Assembly: GCA_951799425.1 (NCBI GenBank)
Contig: OX637396.1
Coordinates: 39,423,901 to 39,487,900 of the forward strand
DNA from: Ilex aquifolium
Lineage: Eukaryota > Streptophyta > Magnoliopsida > Aquifoliales > Aquifoliaceae
DNA length: 64,000 bases
Direction: 5' to 3'
Translations under genes and position numbers: made by a program
Notes under the pieces: model-generated
What the model was told of the DNA's origin: nothing
The model's database searches: none
The model's input: the letters and a program-made list of their open reading frames with translations, nothing else
Part shown: piece after piece, positions 26,239 through 39,712 of the stretch
How the letters are laid out: every line of letters begins with the position of its first letter
Position numbering within the stretch: position 1 is the stretch's first letter

Positions 26239-27425
26239 TCAACACATTACATCCTTGAGAAGCTTGTACCGCCGAGTAGCAGTCCGCGGGGAAGGCACGC
26301 CGCTCGGACTTTTTCCCTTCTCAGAGCTCCCTTCACGATCGTGTCGCTTGATCTTGTCGCCGGGGTACTCTGATCTAATGGTGGTGGTGGTGGTAGAGGT
26401 GGCGGTTTCATCTCCGGCCACTGATTTCTTTGCAGAACCACCATGTTTTGTGCTTCTTTTCTCACTTTGGCACCAGTCACATTGTTCAATCGGCCTGATT
26501 GATTCAGTGTAGTAGTTGCTGCAATACCTACGAATTGATGAAGTGTTTAAGCATTATATATATAATTCATCTAAATATAAGAGCAAAAACACATGGTATT
26601 ATTGTCACCATACAATAATAGGACTACCAGATCATAGATATCATTATGACCATGATGTTGTCATTGTTAATATGAGTTAAGGGGGTGGGGTTGGTGGGCT
26701 AGACCTATTGTTTGAGGTCATGATTTGTGACTTCGACCCGAAAAGTAATAAAACGTATTAATTACAGAAAGGTATTTTGATAAGTACGCATGAAATGCTA
26801 AATAGAAGAATGTTGTTTAATCGGCAATATAAAGAAAGTCATATCGAAATGTTGGAGAATAGTAGGGTTGGTTTGATGGATAAGTACTTGATGTTGTAAT
26901 CAACTCAAAAATATCTTCAATGATATAATCAGAGCGAGTAAGATTTGTGATTTACATAAAAAGTGTTGTCGGACCTAAAAAAGAAAAAAGATGTCGAATC
27001 GAATACAAACTCAATTGAATCAATTTAATCGCATCAATATCAACTATTAAACACCCTAGATGGTTCCCACTTCCTAGAGCAGGGTGGTAGTGGTGGTGGT
27101 GGAAGGGGGTGTTTGTTGCATATATATATGGGTATCTATGAAACCATGAAATTCAAGATGGGTATGTGCCAAGAATGATCTCATGTTGTATTGGTGATTG
27201 GGTCATACAGAATTACACAGAGATACATATATGTATATATATATCCCTGTATATGTATGCATGTTTATATATATGTGAATGATGATTGTGAAAATGTAGA
27301 TGATGATGATGATGATGAGTGGCGTACGAGTGTTGAAAGCGGTGGTGGCACTTGTTGCAGCGGAAGAGCTTGTCAGGAAAGCCTATGTCGCCACACATAC
27401 AACATACAGTCTCAAGATCCACCAT
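26239..27425 (-). CDS. Small PHD-finger zinc-binding protein, complete
   Basis: Two exons, 27425-27328 and 26527-26239, join in frame (98 + 289 nt) to 128 aa plus TGA. The N-terminal PHD-type finger has a C4HC3 pattern: C8, C11, C23, C26, H32, C35, C49, C52. Visible text includes VCCMCGDIGFPDKLFRC and RFQHSYCSNYYTES. The intron splits the finger between H32 and C35. The remainder is a low-complexity basic linker (Thr run, KIKRHDREG) and a terminal RRYKLLKDVMC block that I recall as conserved in this plant family. PHD fingers commonly read histone tails; the role of this family is not established to my knowledge. The 800-bp intron holds no obvious element, and (GA)n near 27481 lies in the leader. 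Confidence 0.9.
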
Positions 27426-27879
27426 TGTTGAAAGCTTGAATTGAAGAATACAAAATAGAGAAACCCAAGAAGATAACCAAGAGAGAGAGAGAGAGGAACC
27501 CAAAAAGGACGAATAGATCGAGTCGGTGAACGTCTCATATATATATGTGCGCGTATGTATATATATTTATATGCATATATTAATTAATATATTATTGTGT
27601 GTGTAAGGGATATATACAGGTAGACCACAGGTTGCTTGCAGTCGTTTTCAGTTACAGAGAGAGAGATGTAAACCTTAATTTAGAAGAAAAATGACTGTTC
27701 TGTCCTCCCAATGTTAGACTTTGCTTGAGTTCATATCTTACCAATTCTGAGTTGTAAAACTCAAACCGAAAATTCAACAGCTGGCCAGAACTATAAGATA
27801 ACGATCTGAGGGGTTATTATGACTTATGTCTTGGTGTTTTTTGACCACCCTTTTAACTAGTAAAACAAATTTCTGAATT

Positions 27880-28232
27880 GTAAACTTACACGTCCTGAAT
27901 TTGAATTTTGGTAATTCATTAGAGTCAGACTATGAAAGATTTATTCTCTTTTTTTTTTTGGTCCAGCCAACCGGTATCCGAACCCATTGGGCCGACTAAT
28001 CCGGTTTCGGAGCGGGTCCTGGGGTTAAGGTTTTAAACTCCTCCCAACGGGCTTGCGGGGGATCGAACCGTAGTCCTCCCTACCAAAGTCTAGCCCCTGG
28101 CACCACTAGACCAAGACACCGTTGGTATGAAAGATTTATTCTCATAAATACCTTAATCCCAACGTAGATGATCTGTCTTTAATCAATGGGATTAATTGAA
28201 CCCATAGACCACCGACTGTTGGAAAATAAAAG
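27880..28232 (+). mobile_element. SINE-family copy split by a second SINE
   Basis: Matches the family at 8225: ACGTCCTGAATTTGAATTTT, then TCATTAGAGTCAGACTATGA, interrupted, then ATAAATACCTTAATCCCAAC, GATGATCTGTCTTTAATC and an A-rich end. The interruption is the element at 27949-28125. Confidence 0.6.
27949..28125 (-). mobile_element. Full-length tRNA-derived SINE with 18-bp target duplication
   Basis: On the minus strand it begins CCAACGGTGTCTTGGTCTAG, with an A box TGGTCTAGTGG and a B box GGTTCGATCCCC, and ends in a poly-A tail (plus-strand T run at 27949). The flanks are identical 18-bp repeats beginning TATGAAAGATTTATTC (27931-27948 and 28126-28143). Length 177 bp. It is inserted into an older, different SINE. 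Confidence 0.93.
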
Positions 28233-31200
28233 CTTTCCAATTTCTTTCCTTTTTTTTTTTTCTTTTTCAAACTTTGTGAGACAGGCTAGTCCGTGGGGTC
28301 CACCAATTAGTAAATATTGAGATTAATAAGGATAGTACACTAATTATCATTCCATGTGTGACATTATTAAGCTTTAATTATCTTTTAAACATAATGAATC
28401 ATACACATTTCAATAACTATCACATCAGAAGTGCTTTAATGACTATACCATTTACATATATTTGATTCATCAATTTACATTATAGTTATCATTGACTAGT
28501 GACGGTGTTAGTATGCGTCAATAATGACATAACATTACTATTACATGGAATATCTATTCCATGCAATAGAGTAGAGAAGCACGACTATCCTAATCGACAT
28601 GGTTAAACTATCTCGCCCAACATTAAATAGTAACGAGCGTGCTAATCCATAATATTTTTGCACACCAATATGTAAGATATTGTCAGTATGACAACTTATA
28701 ATTTTTTATTTTTTATTTTTGCACGTGTGACGTTGTACGTATATGTAGTACTAACTCGACATGATACGAGCTCCACTATACTCCATTTACAAAAAAGTTG
28801 GATGATGTAAGCAATACTTTTTTTGTTTTTTCTTTCGAGAGAAAGTAGTTAGTAGTGGCCAATAACTCTAATAAATTGGGAAAAACAACAAATAGAAATG
28901 CGCAATCTTAGAACTAGTAAATGAAATGGAAATAGAGGAGAAAGAAGGAGAGGAAAAAGAAATAGAGAAAGAAAAAACAGAAGAATGAGAAATAAGAATA
29001 GAAACCTTAAAAATGAGAGAAAATGCTTTAAAGAAAAAGTGGACTGAATACAACTACGAATTAAAAAACTTAGGAAATAACAGAACGGGAAAAAGAACTA
29101 TTTTTAAAATCAAAACTGTGAAAGGTATCGTCTGAATTGCGCGGAGAATCGTCTTAAAAAAAAACCAAAAATAGAAAAGAAAAACAGCAAAATTATACGA
29201 TACTTCTAAGGAAAAAATGATCAATCACGTAATTGCCATTTGATTATTTTGAGGGAGACCAAAACTATAATATAGACAAATTTTATGCAACAAAGCTATT
29301 CAACGATTATAGTTGACGACCAATTTTAATTTATAAAAAACTTATTAAAATTGATTTTATACAATGTCATCGTACAAAATTAATTTGGGTCACAAAAATT
29401 AGAAATTGGTTCGTACTATAACAAAAATTAGTTTGTGACAATATCACTATCCTCTTTTTTTCTTATTTATGATATAAACTTATGGCTATAAATAAATTAT
29501 TCTCGTATTACTTTTGAGATAAGCCACATTTGTAAGTCGATTTTGGAATTTTTTTTACTTATTTTAGTGTCTTTATCAATGAGAACAACACTCGTTCATG
29601 TGATTGCATCCACGTACATTTGGTTTTTAAATATCAAGTCATTAATTTTTTTGAGTACATTAAGTGAAATACTTATACATTGAACTTTTTGAAAACCTAT
29701 TAGGTGGCAATAAAAAGTTCTTAAAAATATGGTGGTGTCTATGGTGATTTTTCAAAATGTCAAGGGGGCCAACCTATACATAATAACATAGTTCCGTCAC
29801 TGGGGGAAGATAACGATACATGATATCTATAATCTATAATATAAAATATGATAAGTTTCAATAAGTTTATTTGACGGTCTTAATTCAATAAATTCATCAA
29901 ATGACCACTAAAATTTTTTGTTTTAACAAATTCGAACATAAACTGTGAAAATAAATCCATTAGATATGTGAATTAGAGATTTTATACCAAAATTTTGCTT
30001 TGAATCAAACAAATCCGATCTATTGATAGACCTATATAATGAACTCAATCTGAATCAATATTGAAATGGATGCATTAATCATAGACCTAACCTAGCATTC
30101 ACATCCGCAATTGTAAGAGCACTTATTTCATTACTTAGAGTGAGGATGCTCGAATTAACACATAAATTACTTGTTTACCTAACGCCTGATACACATAACG
30201 GGAACCGATAAGTTATGATTCGTTTGATCAAAATGGGGCCAATTAATTAGACACTCAAAATTGGTGGTGTACCGAGAAAGATAGTGAATTAGTCGAGATG
30301 TGCGTAAGTTGATTGGAACACTATCAATCGTTGAACCAAAAAAATAAATAAAATTTTGGTGGTGCACGAAATTTTCATGTGTGGTAAGTCTATGATGCTC
30401 AAAGTTGACCGACTATATAAAAGTTGATCGAGAGACGTAGATTTTAGTTTAATTCATTTGTAATAATTGTTTTTTATATTAAAATAATATATTAAAAAAA
30501 AACCTTTTACACGTATCAAAATTTCATGTGATACTTGACATCCAAGGGAATAGACCCGATAAGCATTACGTGGGACCATGCCTTTGCAGCCACGCCCCTT
30601 CATGATGGAAGAGGAGGATATGTCGGGGCCTCCATTGATTTAATTAATGTCATCTATTTATTATTTTAGAAGAAATTGCATTATTTTTAATTATTTTTTA
30701 ATGGAATTTATTATAGAATTTTATAAGCTAGTCAAGCACCAAATTTTAGAAAAAAGAAACTAGTATTAATGAGTCTTGAATTTTTCCAAATTGTCGACTA
30801 TGATGTGCAAAATGTTCGAAAAAATTATTTATTAAATAATTTTCTACTTAAAAAACGTAAGTCATTAGATTCTTGGATTCGGTATTGTACACAAGAAGAA
30901 AGAAAATTAATAAGCAAATAATTAAAGCAAGCTTGAGGGACCAGTTTCGTACCTATAGATTATTATTATTATTATCAAATACTAATTCCATCCTTGTCAT
31001 GAACACATCAATAAAGACTCGGATCTGTGAGAATTTATTCCTAACCCTCCAACTTATGGAGGGAGAGCCATGCAACTTGTGACAAGTCACCATTAAGGTG
31101 TCACTTCTAATCCTAATTTTGAAAATGACCAAGTTTTATTTTATATTAAGGGAAAGACTGTGGTATCAACGACGGTATCGTATCGAAAATTATAATTTGT

Positions 31201-32500
31201 TAAGGTTAAGTTATAATTTTTTTGAGGTGTAAGTTATAATTTTAAAGAGCATGATTGATCATAGAAAGTTGGGATCGATATCAAGAGTTCATGATCGATC
31301 ATGCCTTGAACAGTTATAACTTTTCATTTTAAAGTTGTAATTTTACCATAAAAAATAGTAATTAGCGATATCAATACCCACCAAATTTTTTTTCCCGATA
31401 CGTACCTTAGACTTTCCCTTATATTAGTTGTCCCAATCAAATAATGTCATTACATTTTAAATCATGACATATTAGAATTGTGCCATATTCATGTCGTATT
31501 CGTGTAAATTGAAAATCATACAAATTTACATTTTCTTGGAACAACCATAGAATAAATTTTCCCTAAAAATGGGAAGAGTTTGTCATAAGCCTCAAAAAGT
31601 TGGGATTCCTTCAATTTTATTTTGCATTGGGGCACCAATTCTTTATTCCTTTTTATGATGTAACCTATTCCTAACTCCATGTTACCCCCACCACCCAAAC
31701 AAACAAGATATATATATATCTATGCACTACAATAAAAAAAGTCAATGGACCATATTGTCCTTTACTATTCAAAATTTTGGTCACATATTCTCTATTCTAT
31801 TTATTTTTCATAAAAGACGGCGCATCGTATTCTCTTCTTCTTTTGTTTTTGGCCAAATACAAATTGAGATTGGGGTGGGGTGGGGTGGGGTGGGGTGGGG
31901 TGGGGAGGGAGGGGGGGGGGGGGGAAGAGTACAAAGAAAAGACGGAGGCTTGATGCATGCCCAAAAGCCATACAAAATAATTCTGAACTTAGTCAATACT
32001 AAAAACTCTAATATTATAGTTGTTGCATGGACCTCAACTATGACCCAAGGTATTTGCGTTTTCTAATAGTGGTACATATTTTACTCTGATGTCGTACTTA
32101 TCAAATAATTTATTCAGTCTTGTTTATTACATTAATTTGAATGATCAGATTAGTGAGTTTCATTTAAGAATAATATGTTTTTTTATGTGTTTTTACAATT
32201 TTGTCTATGGGCAAAACATGTACTTCACATGTACAACGAGATTTAACGTGAAGAGAGACGGCCGTTGCTCCGAGGGGTCATATTGCAACCAATTTAGAAC
32301 AACGAGGGTATAATACGAAAAAAAATATTTTTTAGGGTACAAAGTAAAAATGTTAATATCTTTCAGGGTTCAAAGTGTAAAAAACCTTAAATTCCATGTA
32401 CTGCACGGAGGAATTGGTTGTGTCATCTTAAGCGAACAATCGAGGGGCCCATAAGGCCATAATCAAAAATCCGGCCCAAGTTTACAAATGCTCAGTCAGT
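28233..32500. other. Intergenic, scattered repeat fragments, no gene seen
   Basis: Holds a Helitron 5' fragment at 29833-29960 (TCTATAATATAAAATATG, same family as 4769) and a SINE fragment at 30285-30352. A G-rich tract lies at 31872-31924. Short frames at 30873-31082, 31722-32066 and 32089-32313 lack domains or splice support. Confidence 0.6.
31872..31924 (+). repeat. (GGGGT)n pentamer and poly-G tract
   Basis: About six GGGGT units followed by GGGGAGGGAGG and an uninterrupted G run. It could form G-quadruplexes on the plus strand; its length is likely to be unstable. Confidence 0.9.
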
Positions 32501-32542
32501 CAAGAAACGACGTCGTAGAGTTTCAAAAACTTTCAAACCCGC

Positions 32543-32648
32543 AAACCCTCTGTTTACATTCACAGTGAACGGCAGTCTTCGTAACCGTAAATAATCAAAC
32601 TTGTCGCACCTTGCTTGCTTAGAGTCTCCGATTCATCATCTAGGGTTT
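32543..32648 (+). promoter_or_regulatory. Telo-box motifs upstream of the CCT1 start
   Basis: AAACCCT occurs at 32543-32549, and its inverse TAGGGTTT at 32641-32648, within 150 bases of the ATG at 32693. Such telo-boxes are common in promoters and leaders of plant genes for translation and growth. An ACGACGTCG palindrome (ACGT core) lies at about 32508. Function is inferred only. Confidence 0.5.
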
Positions 32649-32765
32649 TTCCGTCGGTAATCGTCTGAAGTTTCCGTGGATTTGATCGGACAATGGCGAT
32701 TTCTTCCCAAACTCCTGATATACTAGGGGACCGCCAATCTGGACAAGACGTTCGGACTCAGAATG

Positions 32766-32807
<42 letters not shown>

Positions 32808-32937
32808 AATATATGTATAAATCGTGTAAATTGTCTATGTTAAGACGCTATGTGGTGGAATGTGCAGTGATGGCGTGTCAGGCAGTTGCAAACATTGTGA
32901 AGTCCTCAGTCGGTCCTGTTGGACTCGACAAGGTATT

Positions 32938-32971
<34 letters not shown>
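32766..32971 (+). repeat. Two (TC)n microsatellites flanking CCT1 exon 2
   Basis: CT runs at about 32769-32806 and 32940-32971 begin within a few bases of the first two donor sites. Both are intronic. Confidence 0.9.
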
Positions 32972-32973
<2 letters not shown>

Positions 32974-34590
32974 CATTCTTTGAAATCTTCCACACTTAAT
33001 CAGCATTTGATAGATTATCCAACCCCGAGAACTCTTAGTTATTGGTGGAGGTTCGGTCCGTTAGCTGGTATTTGTTTAGTCATTCAGATAGTGACTGGCG
33101 TTGGCATGTTATTTTTCCGAAAGAAAATGCGGGTGTTGCTAGAAAGTACCGTGAACTGGAAATTGTTGGATTTTTTTTTTGGACTGTTTGTAGAAACTTA
33201 AATCTACATAGTAGTTTATGTGAGTCCAGCATTTGCCCGATGACATTGCTTCTTACTTGTGTTATCCTGCAGTTCTTCGAGCTTGTAGTGGTTTTAATAC
33301 CAAGGGGTTAGGAAAGTGTCTTTGAGGCATCCGCCATGCGAATTTAGATTTTAAAAAGTAAGGTTGACCAGCTAATTGAGCATATTGGCTGGGTGTGGTT
33401 GGCGGGGTAAGATTTTGGAAAAAAAGTGGAAAATTGTTAGATTTAATTAAATTTTGCTCAGACAATCAGCTGTTTTTGTTAAAACCCTTTTTGCATTATG
33501 TATGCTTCAATGTAGCTTTTGAGTTCTTACGAAAGCTGTGTGTGTGTGTGAAAGAAAGATAAAGAGGAGGGAAGGGGGCAGCGAGGGAGGTTGTTTTGAT
33601 TTTAGGAAGAGATCCTGTAAGGTACAGTCATACAATACAAGGCTAATAAAAGCAACAATTCCAAGCTTTTAATGCAAAAAGAATGCAATACTATATTTTC
33701 ATTGGCATGGGAAAGAGTTGATTAGTTGACGATTAAACTAGAAATGTTGCATAAGAGAGTAGTGCCTCTGTTCTATGTCTAGCCTTTCAAAGTTTTTTTG
33801 ATATTTATCCTTCTTAAACTGATCCAACTTAATTAAAGTTGTTTGCGTATGAAAATTGACTATTAGAATAAATTGGACCTTTGCCAGTCGAATAGCTACA
33901 CTTGTTTTGGGTGTGTACATTTGCTAATTGAGATGCATGTGGCAGGTAAAATATACTATCTATTAACTTGTTAGACAAAGTTGTATAGCCATCTGTAGCA
34001 TTTCTTTGGAAATCTTCAAATATTTCTGATATGCTATTTTTCAAGTTTAGGTTGAGGTTGTACGTGTATCTGGCTATCTGACCTGATTTTTGTGGTGTTT
34101 GTGTTACTTTTTTATTTCAGATGCTGGTTGATGATATTGGCGATGTAACAATTACCAACGACGGTGCTACCATACTTAAGATGTTAGAAGTTGAGCATCC
34201 AGCTGCGAAGGTGAAGCCTATCACCTGTTTTTGCTCATACCATTCTTTTACTTCCCTCTAAGTTTACCCACATATATTTTACTAATAGGTCCTTGTTGAG
34301 TTCATGGTTCAAAGTTGCGGTATCGACCATCGACTCGGAGGGTGCTGATACACATCGGTCGCGGTACGGTATCGACTGATACGCTCAAAACGCAATATAG
34401 AAGCTTCAAAAAAATTTGAAAAACTTATAGAAAATTCTAAAAATATAAACATCATCATTCATGTATCATATGTCTACAGTACATCCAAAAACACATTAAA
34501 CATAATTAAAATGAAACATAAAATCGCTATCGAAAATAATTATCATTATCAATGTTCAACATAGGCATTTCGGAACATATTGAGCTATAA

Positions 34591-36194
34591 TCATTGCCAC
34601 ATTGAACGACGAAGAGGCTCAAAATCATCGTTATTGTCTCTAGGATAATACAAATTAGGATGCTGTCCGTCATAAGGATAAGAGTACAAGTGTGAATACG
34701 GGTCTGATTGAGTTGGTTGAGTTGATTGGCTAGATGACCCATAAGCAGAGTAGTATGACTGTGGAGGTTGTACTGGCTGGTTCCCATGCTGATAGTACCC
34801 AAAACTATGATATTCACGGCCACTACTAGGAGAAGACTGATCATATCCATAAAAGTTGACACTATCCGATGTCGTGTTAGAAGATCCATCATGATGTCTC
34901 TTTGGAACACGATCATAGTAGCCACCAGTACTAGTACTAGTAGATCTCTCAAGATGTGTAGGGCGATGACCATAATACGCAGCACTATTAGTACTAGTAG
35001 ACCTTAGAAGTTGCGAATAGATACCATATCCATATGATCCATGTGCATAGCTAGATTCTATACCACTACTTTGATGATGTCCGTAAGACATGTATCCTTC
35101 ATGTGATGTCAATGCCAAACTCTGCATATGATCATCAATATCTTGCCGACCAAGTGAATGATGGTGGCGTCGATTGGAATAATCATCACCATTGGAAGAG
35201 TTTAAATTCCTCCATTGTTTCATTGCCCCTGGTCGATATCCATTGTCTGTATCCTGTGTGGCATAATAATTGTCTTGTCCTTGTGCCCATGACATACCGC
35301 CAGCTAGCTGAGTATCACCACCATCTCCAGTTGTCCCTCCACTACCACTCTTGTTGCCCTCATCATTATCTCCACCATGATTACTACCATCATCATCATC
35401 AGTACTACCACCACCACCACCACCACCACCACCATAAGTATCAACAACATTATCATCATCATCATAAGAAGAAAAATCACTAGAACTGACAAAAATTTTC
35501 ATAGTTTTTTTTACCTTTATTGGTTGGCCTCGTATCTTTTTTAGATTTTCTGGTTGGGGCATAGTTGCTAGATGTTGGAGTCGTATTAGTGTCGTCTTCA
35601 TCAAATGCATCTCGTCCACTTTCACCTTCTTCAATGTCACGAATACCTTCATCCAGCCAACCTAAGTTATTAAGTGGTAAAATTGGTTCCTCCCCCTCTC
35701 TTATCCACTCATCTAATATGTCATCATCATTAAAAATGTAATTCAGATCAATTGGATTATAAAAATCATCATTTTCACGCTGATACATCAAATTTCTAAC
35801 TCGCAACCGCATATTGTAGTGCACAAAAACTAGCTTATGTAGCTTTTTCATTGCCAATCGGTTGCGAAGTTTTGTATGGATCAGCGACCATGTACTCCAA
35901 TTTCTTTCACACCTTGATGATGAACATGTTTGACTTAAGACTTTGATTGCAATTTTTTGTAGATGGGGAACTTTCTCCATAATTGATCCACCATTCAGCT
36001 ACAAAAAAAAAATGTATAATATTAGTATTTGTCCATAAGAATAACAAATGATACTAATAAATACATATAGTTTAAATAATAAACCTGGTAGAGAGGCATG
36101 TACAGCTTTTCTAGTGAGTGCATTCTCAAGCTTGCCATGTCTGTCAGTATATAATTTGATCTGCAATTTATTGTGTAATGTATTACGTATGCGA

Positions 36195-36241
<47 letters not shown>

Positions 36242-38157
36242 AAATATTATAAAAAATCGTCATACCTCATTCATTGCCCTTGCTTGTTTATTCACATCTG
36301 GTTCCAATCTTTTAATAACCTCTTTCAAACCAGATCTTACCTCAGGATGGTCGGAAAATTGATTAGAATACTGAAAAACTGGATTTAAGAAATAAGCTGA
36401 AAATTTGTTGACAATTTAATGTAAGGTAGTGGAAAATTATAATATTTTACAAGCTAATACACAATGAAAAATTTGTCTGTTTAAATACTTTTACCTGCTG
36501 CATGCAAGTGTCTGTGCAATTGAGTCTCCCATCTTTTGTCAATCACAGCCCAGTATTTCCTCCAATTTTTGACTGAATGTTGTATGACTAGTTTAGTCTT
36601 GTCCATTGCCTCATAGACAATTGATAAAGTCGATTTTTTGTCTTGATCAACTATCTTTAAGACCCTAACAAGAGGCTCCATGACGAATTGAACTTCTCTA
36701 GCCTTCTTCCAAAATTGGTCAGTCAAAATAAGGTTTGACACTATATCTCTTGTTTTTTTCTTTTTCTTGTCTTTGTTGAACTCATGTCATTCATCGGTGG
36801 TGCACATTCTTTTCAAGTCCGATTCATAACGAATAAGACTTTCAATGACAATGAATTCAGTGGCAAATCGTGTTATACCTGACCTCAATAAATCTCTGTC
36901 TCGGGTATGTTGCTTCATTAAGTTGACCACTTTGAGGCTATTGTAGATAAATGATGTGATCGTCTTAGCATCATCTATGGTCTCCTTGATTGCTTTCATA
37001 TGACCAATATTTTCTACCATCAAATCGATACAATGGGCTGCACAAGGAGACCAAAATAGATGTTTTTTTTTATCCATCAACATCTTACCAGCTGCTTTAA
37101 AGCTTGTCTCATTGTCGGTTACTATATGTACTATATTTTCTTCTCCAACTTCATCAACAACTTTATCCATAAGAGAGAAAATATAGTTAGCAGTTTTTGA
37201 AATGTTTGTGGTATCAACTGAAGTAAGGTAAATCATAGTACGGTCACAATAAATCATGAAATTAATAATGGGTTTCTTTGTTCTAGAACTCCACCCATCA
37301 GACATGATTGTGCAACCATACTGAGGCCATTTTACCTTCATTGAGGATATATACACGTCAAGCTCTTGAACTTCCTCCTCCAAATAAGAACTACCAATTT
37401 GATATCCTGTGGGGCTCTTTATTCCTGGGCCTGCATCCGCAATAGTGTCAATCATTGACTGATAGTAAGGCCCACTATCAGCTGCATTGAATGGTATTGC
37501 ATTGAAGAGGAAGAACTTCGAAATAGCTTTTCCCAAATTTTTCAGGTTCTGACCTGAGAACATGCCTTTTACTGACTTTTGTTTAGACGAGAACATGTAC
37601 GGATCAATACCACTTACAGGCACGCTTGCACCTTCTTTTACGCTATAGCTACGTGGTGGTCCGCGCTTTATTCCTGAGCCAGATAGTTGTGATGATCCAG
37701 CACCAAAAAAATGACCCTTAGTAGGATGACTGCTTGCATTTGATACGGAGTGCCTGCGACACTCTTCCTCCATCCAAGCCATTTGACGGTTTTCCTTCAT
37801 TGCATGCTTTAACTGTATTTTTTCAAAATCACCCTCTTCAATTTGATTCTCACCATCATCATCATCTAAGTTGTACAAATCTTCATCTCTTAATGATTGC
37901 ATAATTCGTTATTTTTTCTTTTTTATAGAAGTCATTTCTTTACTACAATCACTGAGATGTTGTCTCAAGAATTGTGACGCTTCTTTTGGTGCACGTGGAC
38001 ATCCTTCCACCTGGCCGTATACATGTGCAATATGCTGCTTCATTCGAGTAATCCCACCATGAACTATTTTTCCACAATAGTTGCACTTTGTAATTCGTCG
38101 ATTACCACCAACAGGTGGTGCGTGGTCCCAACCAATGTCGTGTTGTTTAGGAGGCAT
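34591..38157 (-). pseudogene. hAT transposase, frameshifted (copy 1)
   Basis: Segments in order on the minus strand. A BED-type zinc finger at 38157-37909 has CNYCGKIVHGGITRMKQHIA with C, C, H, H ligands. A DUF659-like catalytic part lies at 37902-36787 (SDGWSSRTKKPIINFMIYCD, HIVTDNETSFKAAGKML, FWSPCAAHCIDLM). A middle part lies at 36741-36481. A hAT C-terminal dimerisation part lies at 35980-35480 (CERNWSTWSLIHTKLRNRL, KLVFVHYNMRL). A low-complexity Gly/Ser/Tyr/His-rich tail ends at 34591. At 35505-35513 one extra A in a homopolymer shifts the tail out of frame relative to copy 2. The BED and DUF659 parts also do not join in one frame. The element is probably not self-mobile. Confidence 0.88.
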
Positions 38158-38530
38158 TCTACAATGTCACAAAAACAATACTTGTAATATTTATTTAATA
38201 AATAAGTAATTTAAATATAAAAATAATGTAATTGTAACATTTAATTTTACATAATTTGAAATAGAACATAATTTTTTATCAAAAAAAAATAAAAATAGAA
38301 CTTATAACCACTTATTTATTATTATAAAATATTAATGTATATAATTATTACATTAAAGTTATAATTTTTGTGATCATTAAACAACAATACTTGTAATATT
38401 TATTCAATAAATAAGTAACTTAAATATAAAAATAATTTAATTGTAACATTTGCATCTGTGGAGGAATTGAAGTCAATTGCATCTCTGGAGTAATTTAAAT
38501 GTAATTGTAACTAAAATAATGCAAAACAGG

Positions 38531-38601
38531 CTGCTAGAGGGAATCGAACCAGTGACCAGCAAGAGAATAATTGACATCTCTATCCAATTGACCTACTAAT
38601 T
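38531..38601 (-). other. tRNA-like segment in hAT copy 1
   Basis: On the minus strand, TAGGTCAATTGGATAGAGAT resembles a D arm / A box and ACTGGTTCGATTCCCTC a T arm / B box. The same segment is in copy 2 at 40811-40876. Mismatched stems make it a pseudo-tRNA rather than a working gene. Confidence 0.55.
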
Positions 38602-39712
38602 TTATATTACCTTCAAGACAAAAATAAATATTTAAACAATACTCAGAGATGCTTTTAAATAAAAAAAAAAATTCAGCAGACACTTACCTCTTCAGACGTG
38701 GGTCTGCTTCTCAGTCACGACGAGAGAGAGAGAGATAGGTGCAGACAGAGACATGGTCCCTCACCGACGAGAACCAACACCGACAACGAAGAACAAAGAA
38801 CCGAAGAAGATCATCACAAGTCCACTACAAAGAACCGAAGTATCCTGATTTCACACAAAAACTGATGAAGAAGATTCAGACCTACAGGTATGTCTAATGA
38901 CTCGAATTCTTAGTATTCTTCGTTTTTATAGTTGAAAAAGTGGGGTTTATACAATCAGGGTTCATGCGATTTCTGCAATTTCACATGGGTTTCAAGTCTC
39001 GACTGGTAGTGGGTCTACTTTATTTCCCATCCCCCTTTTTTTTTTTTGGATTTTTGTTCAATTTTCAGAAATAATTGACTGTTTTTATGTTTTTATAGTG
39101 GTGGGTGTTGGATTTTTTTCCTTTATCTCAGATTTGGGGGGATTTGTTCACTGACATGTTCGACTCGGAAAGATTCGGATTTGAATCGCCAAGTTGCACC
39201 GAGCTATTACCGATTCATTTGATTTCGGCCGAGACACACAAAATAATGCCGAAATATCGGTGATATTAGTTCAATTCGTCATTTCTACGATTCGCGTACC
39301 GTTATCGTATCGACACTAGCCGAGTCGTATCGGACTCGACCGATACCTTGAACCCTGGTTGAGTTGGCTGAGATTCAAGATCGAGAAGTCGGAGATGGGA
39401 TGACTTCTGTGGTCATTATAGCTGCTGAATTGCTCAAGGTAATATCACTGAACTGTTTGCATCATAGAAATGAGATATGTTGTCTCATTTTTCTTTTTGT
39501 AAATATTGATTGATTTCTAGTTATCACTGATACAAAAAAAAATGGTATCCCAGAAATTGTATTCTAATTCCTAATTTAATCATTAATAATTGCAGAGAAC
39601 AAATGACTTGGTGAGAAATAAGATTCATTCAACATCTATAATTAGTGGATACAGAGTGAGTATTCGGTTTTGAGATCTTAATTTCTGACCCAACCACCCC
39701 ATCCCCAAAAGT

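Larger units (their letters stand above)
34303..39357 (-). mobile_element. hAT transposon copy 1, inserted in CCT1 exon 4
   Basis: 5055 bp between the exact 8-bp duplication GTTGAGTT (34295-34302 and 39358-39365), the hAT target-site length. Ends are CATGGTTCAAAG on the left and GAACCCTG on the right, reverse-complementing to CAGGGTTCAAGGTATCGG, which gives short imperfect TIRs. The transposase gene runs on the minus strand. Subterminal DNA at the right is AT-rich with about two units of a ~205-bp repeat and a tRNA-like segment. A (TA)n run lies at 36199-36235. Confidence 0.93.

Noticed and set aside
26696..26760. tRNA-like text (GGTGGGCTAGACC then GACTTCGACCCG)
   Set aside because: B box does not match the consensus and the stems do not pair; too weak to call.
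35103..35483. His/Tyr-rich 126-aa plus-strand ORF
   Set aside because: Antisense of the low-complexity Gly/Asp tail of the hAT transposase.
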